Positions 27,592-37,071 of a stretch of DNA of 64,000 nucleotides are shown here, one piece after another; the first letter of the stretch is position 1; each line of letters begins with the position of its first letter. The notes below the pieces were generated by a model. It was not told the DNA's origin. It worked only from the letters and a program-made list of their open reading frames with translations, and did no database searches. The stretch lies in the NCBI RefSeq assembly GCF_003368325.1, contig NZ_CP031466.1:1488001-1552000 (forward strand). The letters are read 5' to 3'. Position numbers and translations under genes: made by a program. This stretch comes from Paraburkholderia caffeinilytica (lineage in GTDB: Bacteria > Pseudomonadota > Gammaproteobacteria > Burkholderiales > Burkholderiaceae).

Positions 27592-28318
27592 CGGTAACGA
27601 ATAAGATAAGAAATTTAAACAGACTTCGCGATGGATGCCGCCAGGCCGAAGATGATGAAAATAGAACGTCGGCCAGCGTCGCACCGATGCGGATCGGACG
27701 TCGCAAAGACGATGAGAGAAGAGAGTGGCAGCGGGCGTAGGCAATAAGCCTGTGGTTATGCATGTGGATGCGCTGCGAATGAATAGGGCGTTCTGACTGT
27801 GTTCGGGAAGATATTTCAAAAAATCCTCATCTCCGAGGCTACCGATGATACAAGGGAGGGCTTCGCCTTTAGCGCCAAAACGTTGCCTCGATACGCCATC
27901 TATCATTCCAGCCCGTCGCTGCTCACTATTCACTTTCGAGGTGAATGCAGAGCGATTCCATTTTTTCAATAGGCTGGGTTGATTGCTGAATTTATATTCG
28001 GCGGAATCCTTCAATGTTTTGGCGAACCTACTCAAATCGAATATAGGAACATTCGTCTCGGGGGTTACGGTGTGGCTACATCTGCGTGCTATGCGTAACG
28101 GCTATCGGAACGGATAGATCGTGCTGAAGCGGATCAGCCGTGTCGGCGGGGTGGGCGAATTGGACTGCGGTTGATCTGCATGGGTTCAACGATCGCTTGA
28201 AGACCTCCATGGCAATTGCCTCGCCTGTTGAGTACCTATCCGGCACGCTCTTTCCGGAAAAACGAGAACAACCCATTGGGTTCCGCATCTACAACTCCGC
28301 CGGCGCTCCAGATTGATA
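27592..28318. other. Gap of 727 bp without a supported gene
   Basis: The minus-strand frame continuing from the rmlC-like gene to 28035 looks like translated non-coding DNA, with no conserved motif and irregular codon use. It is mixed in base composition. It probably holds promoters for the rmlC-like gene and for the 129-aa ORF to the right. Confidence 0.4.
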
Positions 28319-28708
28319 ATGTCCTGGTCAAACTACCCAAACACCCACGCGCGCACCGACCTTCTAACTTATCTCGTTGTGTCGCAGTTGATCAGGCGTT
28401 GTCTTACTGGAAGGTGGCTTACGGTTCAGCACGTGGTCGAATCCACGCATCTCTGGATGCACGTGAACGGCAGCGTCGACTTGCTGCAGCGTGTGGCGTT
28501 GACCAGTTGCGCGCAAGACATCGCGATACATTTGATACGAGTGTCGAAGATGCGATTTGACGCCGAAGATCTGGCAGGCGCACTTTTCGATTCCGTCAAT
28601 CTCGACTATCAGTCACCAGCGGTAGTGGAGGTCCACCGCGCCTGTTTGGTCCATACCATGTTGGGAGCGCGTTCATCAGGACATCCGATACAGCGCGACG
28701 GGAAATAA
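28319..28708 (+). CDS. 129-aa protein, paralogue 1 of an unrecognised family
   Basis: The ATG at 28319 gives 129 aa, the same length as the paralogue at 29381. Both share the block LLTYLVVSQL, then RWLTV..VVESTHLW at residues about 16-47, and a weaker middle (ALFD...DYQSPA). The protein is mostly helical and soluble. The conserved first part resembles a small helical regulator or adaptor but matches no family I know. No good ribosome-binding site is visible. It lies between the rmlC-like gene and small RNA copy B, in the middle of the GlxA regulator cluster. Confidence 0.6.
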   Translation: MSWSNYPNTHARTDLLTYLVVSQLIRRCLTGRWLTVQHVVESTHLWMHVNGSVDLLQRVALTSCAQDIAIHLIRVSKMRFDAEDLAGALFDSVNLDYQSPAVVEVHRACLVHTMLGARSSGHPIQRDGK

Positions 28709-28959
28709 TGTACGTGGTGCCGGTTCTTGCCGCTGTGGACTACACCAGTGGGAATACTTGGAAATTCGTTTGGATGAACCTTGCGAAGTTGCTGGTTCCG
28801 CTTCGAGGCGGGCAGGACTGAAAACCTGATGGCGCAGAATCCGAAATCCTGGGTACGCCAGGTCAAGACCCACCCAAGGAATAACTTTGCCGTCGACCGA
28901 CTGCAGAGGGATCATCTGCGGTGAATGAAATGGCAACGGCGGCTTGAGACGCAGCTCGT

Positions 28960-29042
28960 AAAAAAGAAGCCCGCCGTACGAGGACCGGCGGGCGAAAAGA
29001 ATCGAGGGGGATCATAGGACCGGGATGGCCCCTCGATTCGGC
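28960..29042 (-). ncRNA. Putative small RNA, copy B of a three-copy family
   Basis: Minus strand: -10-like TACTTG (plus 29049-29054), hairpin 1 TCGAGGGG (29002-29009) paired with 29029-29036 and extendable to 11 bp, then terminator stem GCCCGCCG (28969-28976) paired with 28986-28993 and a U-run from 28960-28965. Stem sequences differ from copies A and C, but pairing is kept by compensating changes. The gap between hairpin 1 and the -10 is 12 bases here and 13 in A and C. Confidence 0.65.
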
Positions 29043-29380
29043 CAGCCTCAAGTATCGGGTGGGATAAATGTGGCGCAGCATAAGTGGCGGTGGCGGTAAA
29101 GGTTTCGTCGGAATCGCGCATGGCCGCGGTTACGCAGATGCGGCTTGACGCTGATGGAACAGGACAAAATCAGTGCCGGGTATTGTCAATGGAAAACCCT
29201 GTTGCCGTCTATTGTCGGATTCGGCCAACAGCGTGGCCTGTTTCGCCGTGCGCCTCACGTTCAATCGCTTGCGATCTATCATGATCCGCACGCTTTGCGG
29301 GTAGCGATCTGGCCACAATCACACGCAAAGTTTCCAGCTTGGAGCCGCATGGGATAACTAACTATCTATTCTGATTGCCT

Positions 29381-29770
29381 ATGCATTCGTCACCATATCC
29401 CGATACCGGCGCGCAAGCCGAACTCCTGACTTATCTTGTAGTTTCGCAACTACTTATGCGTCACGTGGCGCACAGATGGTTAACAGTCGATCAGGTAGTC
29501 GAATCTACGCACCTCTGGCTTCGATCCCACGGCGACCGGATTGACTGGCTAGCGCGCATAGAACTGGCCGGCCGCGCCGAAGGATTGGCGGAGAGCGTGA
29601 CACGAATTGAAGGGATAACCTTCAAAGCTGCTGCCCTGAGACGGGCTCTCTTAGGTTGTGAGCGCCAGGACTATCGCTCTCCCGCGGCAGCCAGAATTTA
29701 CGGTGTCTGCATAGACTTCGTTGTCGATCGAAATGTCGCTAGAAGCCGGGCGCGGCCAGAACAGCAATAG
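29381..29770 (+). CDS. 129-aa protein, paralogue 2 of an unrecognised family
   Basis: The ATG at 29381 gives exactly 129 aa. Identity to the protein at 28319 is strongest at ELLTYLVVSQLLMRHVAHRW and LTVDQVVESTHLWL, and weaker beyond. It is predicted soluble and helical, with no signal peptide and no cysteine-rich or enzymatic motif. The two copies are 670 bp apart on the same strand and flank small RNA copy B. Retention of equal length and of a conserved N-terminal block despite divergence suggests that both are translated. Function unknown; a role beside the GlxA-type regulators is a guess from position. Confidence 0.6.
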   Translation: MHSSPYPDTGAQAELLTYLVVSQLLMRHVAHRWLTVDQVVESTHLWLRSHGDRIDWLARIELAGRAEGLAESVTRIEGITFKAAALRRALLGCERQDYRSPAAARIYGVCIDFVVDRNVARSRARPEQQ

Positions 29771-29995
29771 GTATCCCCGTGCCTGCCTAACACTCAATGA
29801 TCCCACGCAGACGTCATGAATGAAAAGGTGAATACGCACCACCTTTACAGAGACAATATCGTGCGTCACGTGCAACGTGCGTGAATCGAGCGCAGTAGCA
29901 ATGAATCCCGCGATGGAGCGCGCCGCCCAAGATCGAGCACCGAAGGCTTCGCGCGACACGTCCACGTGGTGGATAAGATTGCACTCGCTGAACGC

Positions 29996-30991
29996 TCAGG
30001 TCGAACCACTCGGAGATACCGCGTTGCGTACCCTGTAGTCGGTCGGTGTCGTCGCCAGATACTTTCTGAATAGCTTGGCCAATTGGCCGCCGCTGCCGAT
30101 ACCGCAGCGGCGGGCGATCTTGTCGACAGGCAAACGCGACTCGAGGAGCATCCGGCAACTCATGTTCAGACGTGCCCTAAGCAGATAGTCGGACGGCGTC
30201 ATGCCGATCTCGCTCTTGAAGCGTCGCAGGAAGTTGCGCTCGCTCATTGCCGCAACCTGGGCGGCCGCGTCGATAGAAATAGGGCGATCAACATTTGCAT
30301 CCAGCCAACGCGCCGAGGCCAGGATCTTTTTGCTGACTTGCGACGTCGCGTTGTGGGTCGTCGACGGGTTGATGGGCGTCCTGTGTTCCGGTGCGACGGA
30401 TTCGGCAACCAGCCGCGCCAGTTCCAATCCTAAATCCTCTTCGACCACGCGCAAGGCTGTGTGCACAGCGTCTGGCGCTTCAGTCAGCGGGTTTGCCTGA
30501 TAGAGACCATGCGCATCATCGTCTTCGTACAGAAGCGCGCAATAGCGGCTCGGAAGCCCTGCCGCTTCCAGAAGCAGCCGTCCTTCCGCGATCGGATGAA
30601 CGATCTCGCTGAACGGGTGCCTGCGGCGCAGCCAGCTGCCAAGGCGTTCGTCGCGGCACGCATGTTGCGCGTCCGCACCACCTGCGATGAAGAGTAGGTG
30701 TGTGTCATTGGTGCCGCGGTGCGAATCGACACTGTCCGTCCAGACGAACACCGACGACGAACTCGCGATACGACCGCCGGAAGCTGAAAGCAGTGAAACA
30801 TCGTAGCGTGTGCGGTCCGCTCGCTGTGCGGCGGCGAGTGCGTTTGCCTTCTGGAAGATCTCGATGATCGCTGCGACTTTCGGCAGTGCGAATCCATTGA
30901 ACAGCGCTATGTCGACGCGCGTGGTGTCGTTCGCTTGCGTCACCACCGCACTTCGCCGCGCGCAATGCGGCAGAGCATGCATCAGTTCCAT
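29996..30991 (-). CDS. GlxA-type AraC regulator, paralogue 3 of 5
   Basis: 331 aa. DJ-1/PfpI-like domain (RVDIALFNGFALPKVAAIIE, then SLLSASGGRIASSSSVFVWT) and AraC domain from about residue 240 (ISIDAAAQVAAMSERNFLRR, LPVDKIARRCGIGSGGQLAK). GGGGG lies 5 bases before the ATG. It is nearly a sister of paralogue 5 (35132-36127); the similarity extends about 130 bp upstream of both start codons, including TGGCC and TTGGCAGTT blocks, so gene and promoter were duplicated together. A small ORF lies divergently upstream of each. Confidence 0.88.
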   Translation of the reverse strand: MELMHALPHCARRSAVVTQANDTTRVDIALFNGFALPKVAAIIEIFQKANALAAAQRADRTRYDVSLLSASGGRIASSSSVFVWTDSVDSHRGTNDTHLLFIAGGADAQHACRDERLGSWLRRRHPFSEIVHPIAEGRLLLEAAGLPSRYCALLYEDDDAHGLYQANPLTEAPDAVHTALRVVEEDLGLELARLVAESVAPEHRTPINPSTTHNATSQVSKKILASARWLDANVDRPISIDAAAQVAAMSERNFLRRFKSEIGMTPSDYLLRARLNMSCRMLLESRLPVDKIARRCGIGSGGQLAKLFRKYLATTPTDYRVRNAVSPSGST

Positions 30992-31547
30992 TTTTGCCCC
31001 CGGAATGTTTGGCCTGCAAAGTCTCGTCTCATGACTCTGTCTTTATTCTTTTGACGCATGCTATCGCAGTGACTAATGCGCCATTATTACGTGGCCGATC
31101 TAACCAATACATTGGCAGTTTGAGACACTGAGCGACCAGGAGGCGCACGGTCTCGATGCGCAACTATGCCGCATGATTCATGGTACGACGCGAGAAGACC
31201 AGGAAATATTGGTAAGGCATTGTTTTGAAAAAAGTGAGACGGAGTGCATAGAGTCTCTTTTGAAATTACTTATATGCTGAATGATATAAAAATCATTGAG
31301 CCATTGCTGCCGGCGCATCGCTGCCAGCTTTTCCCGCAGCAAGCCTTTGGGGCTGTCGAAGTACGGCTCTCATGAAGCCGTTGCGACGCGAGTTGTATCT
31401 ATCAAGAGAGGCGCTGCGTCGGCTCGATCGTCGCAAGCAGCGGGCGGTCTTTTGCTTCAGACCGGAATGTGTCGATCGCGGCCATAGTTTTAGCAAACGA
31501 TTGCGCATAGGGGTAGATGAGCCCTCTGTGTCGCAGTTAACGCGTCT
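30992..31547. other. Duplicated promoter region of regulator paralogue 3
   Basis: No convincing gene. The first 140 bp match the upstream region of paralogue 5 (36128-36265). Farther on, AAACGATTGCGC at about 31496-31507 recurs at 37018-37029, in both cases just before the related small ORFs. Confidence 0.5.
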
Positions 31548-31763
31548 ATGCAGAGGCAGGACACTCGGACAATCATCAATGCCGCTTGCGAAACCCCCGA
31601 ATTCATCTTCGGGGTACGCGAGTGGGATATGGCCGAGGATCCGCGGCGGCCCGCTTCATTGCCGTACTCAGTCAATTTCATGGTCTTGTCCGCCACTCGC
31701 CCCGCAACAAATATCTATCGATCTATGATTGTCGCCAGCCGTCTCGGGGGATTCCACACGTAA
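31548..31763 (+). CDS. 71-aa protein related to the 61-aa protein at 37072
   Basis: The N-terminal half (MQRQDTRTIINAACETPEF then REWDMAED) is clearly related to MHKQDIKTIVDAANETANT and RQWKTAED of the ORF at 37072; the C-terminal half is diverged and longer. Upstream DNA is also similar. It may be a decaying copy or a diverged paralogue. No known family; soluble; no strong ribosome-binding site. It lies divergent to regulator paralogue 3, as its relative does to paralogue 5. Confidence 0.45.
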   Translation: MQRQDTRTIINAACETPEFIFGVREWDMAEDPRRPASLPYSVNFMVLSATRPATNIYRSMIVASRLGGFHT

Positions 31764-31852
31764 CGCCCTCTGACTTTTAGCCTCCCCCGGAGGGCAAGCA
31801 GGTTTCTAATTTATTCGGTTGAGCCGTGCTGAGACGATTTGCCCGGTGGTCC

Positions 31853-31921
31853 ATGAACAGTTCCGACTGGGTATGTATTGTGATCGCATTGGCCCTGATA
31901 GTGAGTTGGATAGGTAGCTAG
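31853..31921 (+). CDS. Possible 22-aa single-helix membrane peptide
   Basis: ATG-initiated ORF reading MNSSDWVCIVIALALIVSWI followed by Gly-Ser and a stop: a short polar start, then about 16 hydrophobic residues, the pattern of small membrane peptides. GGTGG lies 5 bases upstream. Too short for certainty, and no partner is identified. Confidence 0.3.
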   Translation: MNSSDWVCIVIALALIVSWIGS

Positions 31922-31984
31922 TGCGGACTGGTACACACAATCTCAAGCCGCGGAACTCAGCGAATTTGTCGAACGTAGGACATT

Positions 31985-32137
31985 GTGAACGAAATCGTTG
32001 ACCTCATGACTGAGTACGAGGCGATCCAGGATAAGGAATCGCTTTACGCGCGTGTGCTGATGTCGATCATTGCCGACCGCAAAGTGCGAGCGCAACATGA
32101 CCTCGATAGACAGATCGACGAGACCACGAGAGCTTGA
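31985..32137 (+). CDS. Possible 50-aa charged helical protein
   Basis: GTG-initiated ORF with AGGA 4 bases upstream. The sequence is highly charged and heptad-friendly: EIVDLMTEYEAIQDKESLYA, then VLMSIIADRKVRAQHDLDRQ. It ends well before the wcaJ-like pseudogene. The composition is protein-like, unlike surrounding random frames, but there is no family match. The internal ATG at 32006 is an alternative start. Confidence 0.4.
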   Translation: MNEIVDLMTEYEAIQDKESLYARVLMSIIADRKVRAQHDLDRQIDETTRA

Positions 32138-32260
32138 GGTCAATTCGCGCAAACCGCTTCGCTCGATCGCCTCACTGAACTCTGAAGTAGAGAATCTGTG
32201 CGATGTGTAGGTGACGTTCGCTCATGAGGTTGTCATGTGTGGTGCTCGACGCGGGCCCAC

Positions 32261-33347
32261 CATCTTTTCCAGCGCATCCGTTTCACCTCTATAGCCGTTG
32301 ATCCGCGCCCAGCCGGCAAATGCCCGGTTTGATGCGATAGCGATCGAGATAGTCCGAGATCAAGGGCTCATACAGGTCGTCGTGCTCGAGTGCAGAGAGG
32401 CGAGGACCGACGATCGACATTTCGCCGCGCAGGACATTGATGAACTGCGGAATCTCGTCGAGATTCGTGTGGCGGAGGAAGCGCCCCACCAGCGTGATCC
32501 GACTGTCGTTGCGTGTTGTCTCACGCACGACACCGCGCTCTTCCGAGTGAACCCGCATCGAACGAAACTTGTACACCGAAAACGGGCGTCCTTTCAGGCC
32601 CTTGCGGCGTTGCCGGAGAAAAACCGGCCCTGGCGAAGAGAGCTTGACGGCGATGGCAATCACCATGAATAACGGTGCAAACCCGATCAGCACGGCGAGT
32701 GCGAAAGCCCGGTCGAAGATATCCTTGCCGGTCATCGCTTCGCCGGAAATGGAAGATGGAGAGAGACTGAGGGAAGGGATGTCGAGCGCATCGAGCGACG
32801 CCACGCCGGCGTATTGCCCGAGTGGCATGAGATCCGGCATGAGCCGTATTTCCACCAGTGTGCTCCTGAGCGCTTCGATGCAATGTGCTGCCACAGCATG
32901 CGCGGACAACGGCAAGGCGAGCCATACTTCGTGAATGCCACCGGACTCCGCCAGCCGTGCGACACGAGCGAGTTCGGTCTTGCCGTGCTCGCCCATGCCG
33001 GTGCCAGGCCGACCCTCTGCGGTGTGCAGCTCGACGACATCCGCGACACGAAAATTCTGATGATGGCTGGCGGCGACTTTTGCAATGACTTGCTTGAAGT
33101 ATTCGCCATTGCCCACGACGACGACATTGCGCGCGTGCAGCCCGAACATACGCAGAGAGGAATGCGTGGCGTAAGCAGCCAGTCGCCATGACGCGAGCAG
33201 CACGACGCCAAGACATGTCCACCATGCAATCCACGACACGAGCGTGGCGTCCTGGCGGTGAATCGAAAGCAGAAGCAGCAAGCCGGCGAACTGCAAGATC
33301 AGCCATGCCGGCAGAAGCCGGGCAAAGAGGTGATATATCGAGCGCAT
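32261..33347 (-). pseudogene. WcaJ-like undecaprenyl-phosphate glucose phosphotransferase, frameshifted
   Basis: The minus-strand frame encodes the C-terminal two thirds of a polyprenyl-phosphate sugar-1-phosphate transferase, the enzyme that loads the first sugar of exopolysaccharides: a CoA-binding-like region (NVVVVGNGEYFKQVIAKV), the membrane helix before the catalytic domain (IFDRAFALAVLIGFAPLFMV), then PGPVFLRQRRKGLKGRPFSV, LDEIPQFINVLRGEMSIVGP and RYRIKPGI. One extra T at 32318-32320 then shifts the frame and a stop follows at 32289. In the shifted frame the normal continuation (AGWARINGYRGETDALEKM) is readable to 32261, where similarity ends. The N-terminal membrane helices (about 100 residues) are also missing. 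It is broken at both ends and internally, so it is inactive. Confidence 0.88.
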
Positions 33348-33379
33348 GGGCGTGAACGATCCAGCTATCTCTCGTCCCG

Positions 33380-34441
33380 TTACGAAATGGGCCGGCGTAC
33401 CCGCTTGACGAGGTCTGGTTCGGGCGATCCGTTATCGGCCAACCGGTTGCGCTCAGTCGTCCGGTACTCCGTTGGCGACATCGACAGATGCTGGCGGAAC
33501 AGCTTGGCAAGCCGGTCGCCGCTACCCAGGCCCGTACGGCGTGCGATCTTGTCGGCGGGCAGGTCGGTATCGACCAGCATGTGGCAGGCTTTTTCAAGGC
33601 GCACTCGCAGCACGAACTCCGTCGGCGTCACGCCGATCTCCTGCTTGAAACGGCGCAGGAAATTGCGTTCGCTCATCGCCACAGCCTGAGCGGCATCCGC
33701 AATCGATACGCGGCTCTCGCTGCTGACCCGCAACTGATGCGCTGACGTGCGAATCAGGTCACTTGCGCGCGCTTCACGAGAATTGAATATCGAGTGGGTG
33801 AACTGCTTCGACGTGACGGGCAGCAGGTCGTGCGCAACCTGGCTGGCGGTCTCGTAGCCGCAATCGCGTTTGACCACGGACAACGCGCTGGTTAACGCGA
33901 CGCTTGCGTCGGCGTCGATGCCGGCCGTTCGGGGTGCCGGCGGCGCGCCTGTCGTCATGGCGGCGCCCGCCATCTCCGTCGCTACACCATCCTTGGGCTC
34001 GATCCCGGCCAATTCGAGAACGCCATGCGCTCCGCCGATCCCCTGTATCACCTGCGCATGCGGATAGCTGTGGCGCAGCCACGAGAGCAGCCGCTCATCG
34101 CTTTCGGCAGGCACGCTCGCGGCGCCGAGCGCAAACAGCGCGTGGACGTCTTTGGCCTGGTGCGCGTCGACCGCGTCAGTCCAGATCGGCACACCTGAGG
34201 ACGAACGTACGGCTCCGCCGCTGGCGGACACCAGGCGCAGGTCGTAATAGTTGTCGAGCGCGTTGTCCGGATGACGCAAACGGTTAGCAAGACTGAATGT
34301 CTCCGCCAGGCGTCCCATGTGAATGAGTGAAAAGCCCTCGAACAGGAGAATCACCACCTGTCTGTGGCGGCGTGTCGATCCAACGCTCCCACCCATCATG
34401 AGATGAGTTGTCTTCCTTGTTATATCAGTCGCACATTCCAT
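33380..34441 (-). CDS. GlxA-type AraC regulator, paralogue 4 of 5 (most diverged)
   Basis: The ATG at 34441 (GGGGG upstream) gives 353 aa; GTG at 34459 is possible. The DJ-1/PfpI-like domain (QVVILLFEGFSLIHMGRLAE) differs clearly from the other four, while the AraC part keeps AMSERNFLRRFKQEIGVTPT and LPADKIARRTGLGSGDRLAK. It has a C-terminal extension rich in Arg/Pro. It is transcribed towards the wcaJ-like pseudogene, 32 bp away, so it may once have regulated an exopolysaccharide operon at this spot. No cysteine at the nucleophile position (GIGGAHGVLELAG). Confidence 0.87.
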   Translation of the reverse strand: MECATDITRKTTHLMMGGSVGSTRRHRQVVILLFEGFSLIHMGRLAETFSLANRLRHPDNALDNYYDLRLVSASGGAVRSSSGVPIWTDAVDAHQAKDVHALFALGAASVPAESDERLLSWLRHSYPHAQVIQGIGGAHGVLELAGIEPKDGVATEMAGAAMTTGAPPAPRTAGIDADASVALTSALSVVKRDCGYETASQVAHDLLPVTSKQFTHSIFNSREARASDLIRTSAHQLRVSSESRVSIADAAQAVAMSERNFLRRFKQEIGVTPTEFVLRVRLEKACHMLVDTDLPADKIARRTGLGSGDRLAKLFRQHLSMSPTEYRTTERNRLADNGSPEPDLVKRVRRPIS

Positions 34442-34537
34442 ACCGCTGGCCCCCGGCACAATTAGCGAAATTGAGTTTTCTGCAGCGCATCATATTCGCG
34501 AGGGTGTGCCTATCAGACTGAGGCGTCCGATTCAACC

Positions 34538-34981
34538 ATGCTCTTGGCGGAATTGATCAAGAACATCCAGGACGGTAATTTTTATGCGGCAAATGCAGCG
34601 CTTTGCCACCGTCAAGCGCCAAAAAAATTCCTATTTGCTATACATCGGGGAAATGAATACCTTACGCGCGTTATCGGCGCGGAGTGGCGGCGCAATGGGG
34701 ATATCCCGTGTCTACAGCACAGCTTTCGCCTGATTCAAATGTGGGCAAATCGTGGCGAAATGAGGATATTTAAGGGTATTGTCGTCTGTGCGGGGGCTGA
34801 TGGCTTATACGCAATGCATCATGTCGGTTGCCATAGCGGAGTCGGCTGGATAATTCTTCAATGCGCAATGCCCACGACGCATAAAAGGAGTCGCCAATTT
34901 AGATTGACTATTGCATTGATTGGAGCTTGCTATTGGAAGTCAAGTCAAAAAAATGCAAGCCAAAAATTCAAAGCAAATTAG
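34538..34981 (+). CDS. Doubtful ORF, 147 aa
   Basis: An open frame with ATG start, divergent to regulator paralogue 4. It begins plausibly (MLLAELIKNIQDGNFYAANA) but its composition is rich in Cys, His and Trp later on, codon bias is weak, and no motif or family is recognisable. The region is AT-rich compared with the flanks. It could be a foreign or decayed gene, or chance. Confidence 0.25.
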   Translation: MLLAELIKNIQDGNFYAANAALCHRQAPKKFLFAIHRGNEYLTRVIGAEWRRNGDIPCLQHSFRLIQMWANRGEMRIFKGIVVCAGADGLYAMHHVGCHSGVGWIILQCAMPTTHKRSRQFRLTIALIGACYWKSSQKNASQKFKAN

Positions 34982-35131
34982 TGACTATTTCAGACGCAAT
35001 CTGGCGGACAAGCGTCCGCAGCGGCCTGCCACAGGCAGCCCCCCACAGGCAGCCCCCCACCGTCCCACAGCTGCTGCAGGCGCATGGCTTATGGTGACGT
35101 GTAGGGGGAGGGGACGAGTCGAACTGAACGC

Positions 35132-36127
35132 TCAGACGAGACTTTCGGGCGAGACTTTTTTGCTCAGCCGATAGTCGGTGGGGGTGGTCTCCAGATGTTT
35201 TCTGAACAGCTTGGCCAACTGACCGCCGCTGCCAATCCCGCAGTGCCGCGCGATCTTGTCGATGGGCAACCGGGATTCGACGAGCATCCGGCAACTCAGA
35301 TTCAGACGTGCGCGAAGCAGGAAGTCGGAGGGCGTCATGCCGATCTCGTTTTTAAAGCGCCGCAGGAAGTTGCGCTCGCTCATGGCCGCGAGACGCGCCG
35401 CGTCGTCGATCGAGATAGGACGATCGACGTTTGCCTCCAGCCAGCGGGCCGACGCCAGGATCTTTTCGCTAACCTGCGGCGCCTCACTGCGGGCGACAGG
35501 CGCGCTGAAGGGGGTCTTGTGCAGCGGCGCAACGGATTCGGCAACCTGACGCGCCAGTTCAGGTCCGAGGTCTTCTTCAACGATGTGCAATGCCGTACGT
35601 ACGGCCGCCGGCGCGTCGTCCCGTGAGCACGCCGGACTGCTCTCGCATGCTTCAGCGTCGTTGTGGGGGAGCGGGCAGTAGCGGCTGGGAAGCTCAGCCG
35701 CTTCCAGAAGCAGCCGGCCTTCCGCGATTGGGTGAACGATTTTGCTGAGCGGATGCCGGTGGCGCAGCCAACTGCGCAGACGCTCATCGCAGCGTGCCTG
35801 CTGCGCGCCCGCGCCGCCTGCGACGAACAACAGGTGCGTGTCGTTCGTGCTTTTGTGTGTATCGACGCTTTCCGTCCAGACGAACACTGACGAAGAACTC
35901 GCGATGCGGCCTCCCGAAGCGGAAAGCAGCGAGACGTCGTAGCGTGCGCGTCCCGATCGTTGCGACGCGGCAAGTGCGTTAGCCTTATGGAATATCTCGA
36001 TGAGCGCTGCGACCTTAGGCAGCGCAAAGCCATTGAACAGCGCTATGTCGACGCGAGTCATTGCGCTCGCTTGCGTCGACATGGCACTGTGCCGCGAGTT
36101 GGGCGGCGCAGTATGTACCAGCTGCAT
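35132..36127 (-). CDS. GlxA-type AraC regulator, paralogue 5 of 5
   Basis: 331 aa, sister of paralogue 3. The DJ-1/PfpI-like domain begins RVDIALFNGFALPKVAALIE. The AraC domain contains ISIDDAARLAAMSERNFLRR and LPIDKIARHCGIGSGGQLAK. GGGGATAAACC precedes the ATG. The 5' flank is duplicated from, or to, paralogue 3. Ligand and targets are unknown. The linker between the domains (about residues 165-235) is the most variable part among the five proteins, which fits different partners or ligands. Confidence 0.88.
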   Translation of the reverse strand: MQLVHTAPPNSRHSAMSTQASAMTRVDIALFNGFALPKVAALIEIFHKANALAASQRSGRARYDVSLLSASGGRIASSSSVFVWTESVDTHKSTNDTHLLFVAGGAGAQQARCDERLRSWLRHRHPLSKIVHPIAEGRLLLEAAELPSRYCPLPHNDAEACESSPACSRDDAPAAVRTALHIVEEDLGPELARQVAESVAPLHKTPFSAPVARSEAPQVSEKILASARWLEANVDRPISIDDAARLAAMSERNFLRRFKNEIGMTPSDFLLRARLNLSCRMLVESRLPIDKIARHCGIGSGGQLAKLFRKHLETTPTDYRLSKKVSPESLV

Positions 36128-37071
36128 TGGTTTATCCCCGGAATGTTGTGGCCGGCAAAGCCTCTCTCAAGACCATGTGATTTTTTTGTTGACGTATGTT
36201 ATGCAATTGATATTGGCATCATTATTATATGGCCGAATTAGCCAGGAAATTGGCAGTTGGTGACATTGAGCGGGTAAGGAAACACCCAGCCTGGTGCCCA
36301 CTTTTCAAACGACAAATTCGAATGCGCCGAGATGGTATCCCGGAAAAACTGAGACGGGAAGTATAGAGAATTTTCTAAAAACGCTTATACCAGAAACGAT
36401 AAGAAATCACATTTGAGGTGTCAATACTAATGCAGCACGCATGTGTCAGGTAATGTGTGGTAAGAATCCGTCTCACCGTAATGACGAATCCGGCCGTATG
36501 TGATAACAGAATGAGGAATCGACCGTCTGTCCGCGACTACGGCAACCGGCACCAAAATCATGAAAAAAATTTGTCATGACGTAAAAAAATTTGATTTAGA
36601 CCGACTGCGCATTCGTCATCCCCATTTGAGACCCGTGCGCAGTCTGCCACAGACGCGAGGAGAATTGGGACTCGTTGCGATTCGTCATGCGACGTAAAAG
36701 ACAGCGGGGTGTCCTCGGACAGAATCTTTCCAATAACCGCCATTAGGCGATATGTCAAGCCGATATTGATAGAATCGCATCGGCTGTCGGCAAGCGACTT
36801 CATCAGGATTTCGGTTTGCCGTTAGGCAACGCTTGCGCGTTTCTGCTTATGCGTATCCGATCGAGCCGGGATAGTCGGGGCAGGCGTGGGTGAATCACTT
36901 TTGAAAGGTGACACCCCGTATCATATGGGCACGCCACGCGCGGTGCGCTCGCCTTACGAGGCCGGCTGCAGGAGCCCGAATCAGACAGGATTGTGCCTAG
37001 GTCGGTCAAATATCAAGCAAACGATTGCGCGAAAGCCTAAATAAGCCGGACGCGCAGCCGATAACCCGTTC
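36128..37071. other. Long gap upstream of regulator paralogue 5
   Basis: 944 bp with no supported gene. The first 140 bp match the region upstream of paralogue 3. The middle is AT-rich (36400-36620) with several short frames lacking ribosome-binding sites. A minus-strand frame at 36558-36803 has no motif and is not called. Confidence 0.45.

Noticed and set aside
27592..28035. N-terminal extension of the rmlC-like frame to 330 aa
   Set aside because: RmlC proteins are about 180 aa, and the extra 148 residues show no domain or codon bias.
31140..31279. Plus-strand frame of about 52 codons (ETLSDQEAHGLDAQL onward) upstream of regulator paralogue 3
   Set aside because: Only a TTG start is available, and the matching region upstream of paralogue 5 does not keep the frame open, so it is better explained as duplicated promoter DNA.
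36559..36700. Plus-strand frame beginning MKKICHDVKKFDLDRL
   Set aside because: It starts in an A-rich stretch, is only about 45 codons long, lacks an upstream ribosome-binding site and shows no paralogue in the duplicated region.
36558..36803. 81-aa minus-strand frame in the gap before the 61-aa protein
   Set aside because: No ribosome-binding site, no motif and an AT-rich surrounding; not distinguishable from chance.
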